In this document: positions 7,133 to 10,724 of the stretch, piece by piece
Layout of the letters: each line of letters starts with the position of its first letter
Numbering within the stretch: the stretch's first letter is position 1
Assembly (NCBI GenBank): GCA_913047775.1
Contig: CAJWUE010000049.1
Coordinates: 1-10,724, forward strand
Reading direction: 5' to 3'
DNA from: GCA-002731945 sp913047775
GTDB lineage: Bacteria; Pseudomonadota; Alphaproteobacteria; MED-G09
DNA length: 10,724 bases
The notes under the pieces: model-generated
Databases searched by the model: none
What the model was told of the DNA's origin: nothing
What the model saw: the letters and a program-made list of their open reading frames with translations, nothing else
Made by a program: the position numbers and the translations under genes

Positions 7133-8146
7133 CTATTTATAATTTACAGTCTGCTCGACAATATCTTTTATCTTAGCGGGTGAGGGAACATATGCGGCCT
7201 CAAGCTCTTTCGCAAACGGAACGGGCGAATGCGGTGCTGTAACTTGCTTAATTGGAGCTTTCAAAGAAGAAAACACTTCACTTGCAGCCAATGCAGCTAT
7301 GTCACCGGCAAATGAACATCTTGGCGGGGTTTCATCAACCACAACCAAACGGCCCGTTTTTTCTACGCTGTCCAGAATAGCATCTTCATCAAGCGGGCTC
7401 GTAGTTCTTGGGTCAATAATATCGCAAGAAATTCCGTCTTCCGATAGTGCTTGAGCTGCGTTCTCACAGAAAGAAACCATTCGACCTGTTGCTACAAGAG
7501 TGCAGTCTTCACCTTCTGCAACTATTCTTGCCTTTCCAAAAGGAACGGTATGATCGCCATCAGGAACATCTCCCGATATTGTGTAAAGGGTCTTATGTTC
7601 AAAGAAAATAACGGGATCGTCGTCTCGGATCGCCGTTGTTAATAACCCCTTTGCATCAGCGGGTGTCGACGGTATTGCAACCTTCAAACCTGGGATCATA
7701 GTGACAATAGGATGTAACGATTGGCTATGTTGGGATGCCGCGTTCATGCCAGCCCCATAAGTAGTTCTCAAAACCATTGGACATGTCGCCTTTCCGCCAA
7801 ACATATATCTAAATTTTGCCGCCTGGTTCATCAGTTGATCCAGACACAGGCCCATAAAGTCACAAAACATAATTTCGGCAACTGGTCTTTTCCCCGCTAG
7901 CGCAGCGCCAGCCGCGGTTCCAACTATACCAGCTTCAGATATTGGCATATCAATACATCTTTCAACGCCAAATTTTGTATACAATCCTGCGGTCACACCA
8001 AATACTCCACCAACAAAATCCGGTTCAACATGTGGATTACCAGTACCGCCAACAACATCTTCACCCATAACAATAACATTTTCATCACGCGCCATTTCCT
8101 GATGAAGTGTATCTGTTAAAGCTTCTCTAAAAGTAGTTTCAGTCAT
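7133..8146 (-). CDS. TPP-dependent dehydrogenase E1 beta subunit (AcoB/PdhB-like)
   Basis: This 337-residue protein is the beta chain of a heterotetrameric E1 that decarboxylates a 2-oxoacid or cleaves a hydroxyketone, using thiamine diphosphate. Key features are MGEDVVGGTG (27-36), DMPISEAGIVG (66-76) with Glu71 as the expected activator of the TPP aminopyrimidine, SQHSQSLH (138-145) with His140, and PGLKVAIPSTPADAKGLL, followed by the C-terminal transketolase domain (DPRTTSPLD). Length is normal for the family. The SQSLH form, rather than the common SQSLE, resembles acetoin-type E1-beta proteins as I recall them. The start ATG has AGGAG (8158-8154 on the - strand), whose first base is the last base of the E1-alpha stop TAA. 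This arrangement suggests coupled translation and matched amounts of the two subunits. Confidence 0.95.
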   Translation of the reverse strand: MTETTFREALTDTLHQEMARDENVIVMGEDVVGGTGNPHVEPDFVGGVFGVTAGLYTKFGVERCIDMPISEAGIVGTAAGAALAGKRPVAEIMFCDFMGLCLDQLMNQAAKFRYMFGGKATCPMVLRTTYGAGMNAASQHSQSLHPIVTMIPGLKVAIPSTPADAKGLLTTAIRDDDPVIFFEHKTLYTISGDVPDGDHTVPFGKARIVAEGEDCTLVATGRMVSFCENAAQALSEDGISCDIIDPRTTSPLDEDAILDSVEKTGRLVVVDETPPRCSFAGDIAALAASEVFSSLKAPIKQVTAPHSPVPFAKELEAAYVPSPAKIKDIVEQTVNYK

Positions 8147-8157
8147 ATCATTTCTCC

Positions 8158-9126
8158 TTAATATGATACATAAACATCGGTAGTGACGTCATCAGGTGTT
8201 GGTGCAGGAGAATTTTGTGCTTGCTCAACCGCATCATCAATCAGTGTTAGAACCTCATTATCAATATTGTCCAAATCTTCGTCAGCAAGTAAACCTGCCT
8301 CCGAAACCTTTGATCGGAAAATTTTGAGACAATCGTTATTTTCCCTGTCATCTTCGAGTTCTGTTGGAGCTCTATAATTTTGTGGATCGCCTTCAAAATG
8401 ACCATAAAATCTTGTTGTCTCGAATTCTACGGCACACGGACCATTACCTTCCCTTGCTTTAGTAATTAATTCTTTCATTACTTCATGAACCTCAAAGAAA
8501 TCAAAACCATCTGCCTTAACAGTATGTATTCCAAATCCTTCAACTCGGCTTGCAATACTTTCAGATGCAATAACATAGGATGAGTGTGTATGTTCGCTAT
8601 ATCTATTGTTTTCATAAACATAAACGCTAGGGAGTTTTAATATTGCGGCAATATTCATTGCTTCAAAAACAGGACCTTGATTACAAGATCCATCACCTCC
8701 AAAAGAAACAGCGACTCCCCCTTTCTTGTTAAGTTTGGCAGCTAAAGCTGCTCCGGTAGCCAGAGGAGGTCCTCCACCAACAATCCCGTTAGCGCCAAGC
8801 ATACCTACATCCATATCAGCAACATGCATTGATCCACCTTTTCCTTTACACAATCCATCTGCTCTTCCGTAAATCTCCTTCATCATGCCAATAACATCAC
8901 AACCTTTTGCTATGCAATGGCCGTGTCCTCTGTGTGTTGAGGTTATGTAATCGTCATTTGTTAGATTTTCGCAAACACCAACAGCTACCGATTCCTGACC
9001 CGCATAAAGATGCGTAAAACCTGGTATTACTCCAGTGGCAATTTCCTTATGAAGTCTTTCCTCAAACTCCCGGATGGTTTTCATTTGTCTATATGCTTGT
9101 TGAAGTTCCTCTCGAGCTAATTGCAT
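8158..9126 (-). CDS. TPP-dependent dehydrogenase E1 alpha subunit (AcoA/PdhA-like)
   Basis: This 322-residue alpha chain of E1 carries the thiamine-diphosphate/Mg2+ motif: GDGSCNQG (144-151) through ENN (172-174). Other family marks are STHRGHGH (63-70), GKGGSMHVAD (95-104), and GMLGANGIVGGGPPLATGAA (108-127), a block very typical of acetoin-dehydrogenase AcoA and related E1-alpha proteins. With E1-beta it forms the decarboxylating/cleaving component. The substrate could be acetoin, pyruvate, a branched-chain oxoacid or another oxoacid; sequence alone favours the acetoin-type subfamily. An in-frame TTG 66 bases upstream would add 22 residues without family character, whereas ATG 9126 has AAGGGGG five bases before it, so the shorter form is chosen. 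The gene lies 107 bp after the ThuA-like gene, the only sizeable gap in this run, and that gap holds an 11-bp inverted repeat. Confidence 0.94.
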   Translation of the reverse strand: MQLAREELQQAYRQMKTIREFEERLHKEIATGVIPGFTHLYAGQESVAVGVCENLTNDDYITSTHRGHGHCIAKGCDVIGMMKEIYGRADGLCKGKGGSMHVADMDVGMLGANGIVGGGPPLATGAALAAKLNKKGGVAVSFGGDGSCNQGPVFEAMNIAAILKLPSVYVYENNRYSEHTHSSYVIASESIASRVEGFGIHTVKADGFDFFEVHEVMKELITKAREGNGPCAVEFETTRFYGHFEGDPQNYRAPTELEDDRENNDCLKIFRSKVSEAGLLADEDLDNIDNEVLTLIDDAVEQAQNSPAPTPDDVTTDVYVSY

Positions 9127-9131
9127 TCTTT

Positions 9132-9138
9132 CCCCCTT
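9132..9138 (-). promoter_or_regulatory. Ribosome binding site that sets the start of E1 alpha
   Basis: On the - strand this reads AAGGGGG, five bases before ATG 9126-9124. The possible TTG start at 9192-9190 has no such site, so the ATG is preferred. The same G5-type site precedes the SnoaL-like gene (AAGGGGG, - strand 10622-10616). Confidence 0.65.
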
Positions 9139-9147
9139 GTAATATCT

Positions 9148-9224
9148 AGGTTTGTATCGGTTAGAGTTAAAAGTTTTATGACTAACATTCAACTAAAAAA
9201 TTTTCTAAAGTATGATACAAACCT
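9148..9224. repeat. Pair of 11-bp inverted repeats in the ThuA-E1 alpha gap
   Basis: AGGTTTGTATC (9148-9158) and GATACAAACCT (9214-9224) are perfect reverse complements separated by 55 bp. They sit between the ThuA-like stop (9234) and the E1-alpha start (9126) and fill most of the 107-bp gap. They could be two oppositely oriented binding sites for a regulator acting on an internal promoter for the E1/E2 genes, with 66 bp between centres. Alternatively they could form the stem of a large hairpin in the mRNA, bringing the upstream region close to the E1-alpha ribosome binding site. The sequence does not decide between these. Confidence 0.55.
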
Positions 9225-9233
9225 TACTTTAAA

Positions 9234-10073
9234 TCAACATTTCTGATCGAAAGTCCATTTCACAGATTGTTGAATTAATTTCCTAATATTTTTGTTTTCG
9301 TAGGCGCTAGGACCATCTCCACATTGAAGGTAAACTATGGGGCTGTTTTCATATTTTTTTGTCCATCCAATGACATTACTTGTGTCCATATGTGACCATC
9401 CTTCATTAGAATACATTTTGCCTTCAAGAGCCTGAGCGGCTGAGAAAAAGTTATCTTTAGTAAATTCAAAATTGCTTTGTAGAAAAGGTGTCAGATCATC
9501 CTCAAAGACATGACATAGATAAAGTTCATCTTTGATTTCAAAAGCTTTTATACCTTTTGTAATCGGATGATCATTTATTGGGGAGGCTAAATAATTTACG
9601 TCATGTCTATAGCCAGAATCCGAATATTCTTCTCCCCTCACTTCTCCGGGCTGATAAAGAAAACGTCCCCCAACGATATTTCCATACTCCTCCCATAAAG
9701 GCCAACTAGCGATTGAGTGATGAAGGAAAACACATCCAATTCCTTTCTCTAAAAGTTTAATGAAACCTTTCTTAAATTCTTCTGATGGCTTATAAAAGCT
9801 AGGCTTTGGGGGTGTTGTTTCAAAGTTAATTCCTGGCATATCATAAAAAAGGATAGAATCATATTTTTCAGCTGATCCAGAAATAAGAAAATCTTGTGCG
9901 GCTGGATGCTCAATATGAGTCCATGCAAATCCCAAAGAATCAACCATTCCAAAAAAAGCATCTCTTTCAAAAGGGTGACCTCTTGTCACTACTAGAACAT
10001 TTCTTTCCTCATTGCTTAAGAAAGTTCGTATCCCCTTTGGATGTCCAGGGTTTTTGTTGTTGTCTTCTGCCAT
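9234..10073 (-). CDS. ThuA-like protein (class I glutamine-amidotransferase-like fold)
   Basis: This 279-residue protein resembles the ThuA-like domain family, named after a trehalose-utilisation protein. Supporting features are an N-terminal strand NVLVVTRGHPFERDAFFGM (25-43), the YDSILFYDMPG strand-loop (71-81), and the block LLEKGIGCVFLHHSIASWPL (107-126) continuing to YGNIVGGRF (130-138). Also present are HPITKG (169-174), DELYLC (182-187), a late strand PIVYLQCGDGPSAYEN, and a C-terminal helix. No signal peptide or membrane segment is visible. The family's biochemistry is poorly settled; links to sugar or keto-glycoside metabolism are known for some members, but the neighbours here point to organic-acid catabolism. 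The start ATG is one base after the stop of the SnoaL-like gene (TAAAATG) with no clear Shine-Dalgarno, so it is probably translated by coupling to that gene. Confidence 0.8.
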   Translation of the reverse strand: MAEDNNKNPGHPKGIRTFLSNEERNVLVVTRGHPFERDAFFGMVDSLGFAWTHIEHPAAQDFLISGSAEKYDSILFYDMPGINFETTPPKPSFYKPSEEFKKGFIKLLEKGIGCVFLHHSIASWPLWEEYGNIVGGRFLYQPGEVRGEEYSDSGYRHDVNYLASPINDHPITKGIKAFEIKDELYLCHVFEDDLTPFLQSNFEFTKDNFFSAAQALEGKMYSNEGWSHMDTSNVIGWTKKYENSPIVYLQCGDGPSAYENKNIRKLIQQSVKWTFDQKC

Positions 10074-10074
10074 T

Positions 10075-10611
10075 TTATTTATTTATTTCTGGCGGAGATC
10101 CCGGCCCTCCCATTGTGTAGGTAGAGTCATTAGGAGATCTATCCCCCCTCAATATGCCAGAAGCGGCCGGTTCTTCATCCCAAGCACCTGTAGCAGCATC
10201 ATTCTTGTTCCAATCGTATAACGCGTGACGATGTAATATTTTCCAGTCACCATCTCTCTTTTCAAACCAATCCAGATATCTTCCACAAGCAAACATATCC
10301 CCAGGAACATTTTCATTAAAAATTCTGTGATAGGCTATGAAATAGCTTTCTGTTCTGGCTGTGTCACCGTCTAGGTCAACGATAACCTGTCCTATTGTAT
10401 GTTGTGTTCTTTCCATATTCTTAAGAACAGGCATAACCCATTTGATAAATTCGTCGGCAGAACCACGGAAAGAACTGTGATCATCTGTGGCATCACTGTG
10501 AAAACAATTTCTCATTAGCTCTTCATCACACCTATCAACAGATCGCGCTAAATTAAAAATAGTCTGCCTAATGGCTTCTCTATCGGCTAATTCTTCAACT
10601 GAAATCTTCAT
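10075..10611 (-). CDS. SnoaL-like / NTF2-fold protein (possible hydratase, dehydratase or isomerase)
   Basis: This 178-residue protein has the pattern of the SnoaL-like domain seen in polyketide cyclases, steroid/bile-acid dehydratases and ring-hydroxylating dioxygenase small subunits. An N-terminal helix, EELADREAIRQTIFNLARSV (6-25), is followed by DRCDEELMRNCFHSDATDDH (26-45). The strands TQHTIGQVIVDLDGDTA (69-85), ESYFIAYHRI (88-97), GRYLDWFEKRDGDWKI (110-125) and LHRHALYDW (126-134) come next. Asp26, His71 and His128 are at places where family members carry active-site residues. The charged tail (GILRGDRSPNDSTYTMGG) is like that of catabolic members of this family. It starts at ATG 10611 with a strong AAGGGGG at 10622-10616, four bases upstream. 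It is the first gene of the minus-strand run and adjoins the ThuA-like gene by one base. The specific reaction is unknown. Confidence 0.83.
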   Translation of the reverse strand: MKISVEELADREAIRQTIFNLARSVDRCDEELMRNCFHSDATDDHSSFRGSADEFIKWVMPVLKNMERTQHTIGQVIVDLDGDTARTESYFIAYHRIFNENVPGDMFACGRYLDWFEKRDGDWKILHRHALYDWNKNDAATGAWDEEPAASGILRGDRSPNDSTYTMGGPGSPPEINK

Positions 10612-10652
10612 TTTTCCCCCTTTTTGATCAAAAAAGCTTTAATCGTTAATTT

Positions 10653-10681
10653 ATTCAAGACCGACAATACATTCTGGTCAA
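10653..10681 (-). promoter_or_regulatory. Candidate promoter for the SnoaL-ThuA-E1-E2 run
   Basis: On the - strand, TTGACC (10681-10676, five of six to the -35 consensus) is followed after exactly 17 bases by TTGAAT (10658-10653, four of six to the -10 consensus). Transcription would begin near 10646, about 35 bases before the SnoaL-like start. An alternative is a perfect TATAAT at 10701-10696 on the - strand, but its -35 position (TCAAAT, 10724-10719) is poor and at the window edge. A 14-bp palindrome, TTTTTGATCAAAAA (10621-10634), sits between the predicted start and the ribosome binding site. No other gene is seen in 10612-10724. Confidence 0.35.
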
Positions 10682-10724
10682 TTAATTATTTTGTTATTAT
10701 AGGAAGAAATATTACATTATTTGA

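Noticed and set aside
7133..9126. Assigning the E1 genes as true acetoin dehydrogenase acoA/acoB
   Set aside because: Subfamily-like motifs are present, but none of the usual acetoin-operon partners are in the window and the family has several substrates, so no gene symbol was given.
9127..9192. TTG-initiated 22-residue extension of E1 alpha
   Set aside because: The extension contains the AAGGGGG site for ATG 9126 and one arm of the inverted repeat, and is not part of the E1-alpha family pattern.

Overview
The window is AT-rich and densely packed with bacterial genes. It reads as a catabolic island from a Gram-negative bacterium, because it opens with the C-terminal end of a TonB-dependent outer-membrane receptor. 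The low GC content, short intergenic gaps and mix of gene families would fit a marine gammaproteobacterium such as a SAR86- or SAR92-like lineage. That placement is inference, since no rRNA or other marker gene is present. I see no tRNA, rRNA, CRISPR array, insertion sequence or phage gene.

Layout. (1) Bases 1-804, + strand: the end of a TonB-dependent receptor, closed by a strong intrinsic terminator (827-856). (2) Bases 1013-2292, + strand: a probable two-gene operon of a VOC/glyoxalase-fold protein and an unusual SDR protein that lacks the catalytic tyrosine. A 7+7 bp inverted repeat lies upstream. (3) Bases 2355-3941, - strand: a first acyl-CoA synthetase, convergent with the SDR gene. 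(4) Bases 4026-5889, + strand: a small ABM-fold monooxygenase-like gene and a second acyl-CoA synthetase, transcribed divergently from the first synthetase. (5) Bases 10611-5886, - strand: a five-gene run, read from right to left as SnoaL-like/NTF2-fold protein, ThuA-like protein, E1-alpha, E1-beta and E2 of a 2-oxoacid/acetoin dehydrogenase-type complex. The last gene of block 5 overlaps the second synthetase gene tail-to-tail by 4 bp.

How the parts could work together (inference): the receptor imports an organic substrate. The two ligases make CoA thioesters of carboxylic acids. The SDR, VOC, ABM and SnoaL proteins are small redox, lyase, isomerase or hydratase-type enzymes that typically process intermediates. 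The AcoABC-like complex oxidatively cleaves a 2-oxoacid or a hydroxyketone/diketone to an acyl-CoA. The substrate cannot be read from the sequence. No E3 (dihydrolipoamide dehydrogenase), acetoin-operon regulator or thiolase gene is in the window, so the pathway is incomplete here.

Two gene starts were moved from upstream TTG codons to downstream ATG codons that have good ribosome binding sites: the first synthetase (start 3941) and E1-alpha (start 9126).
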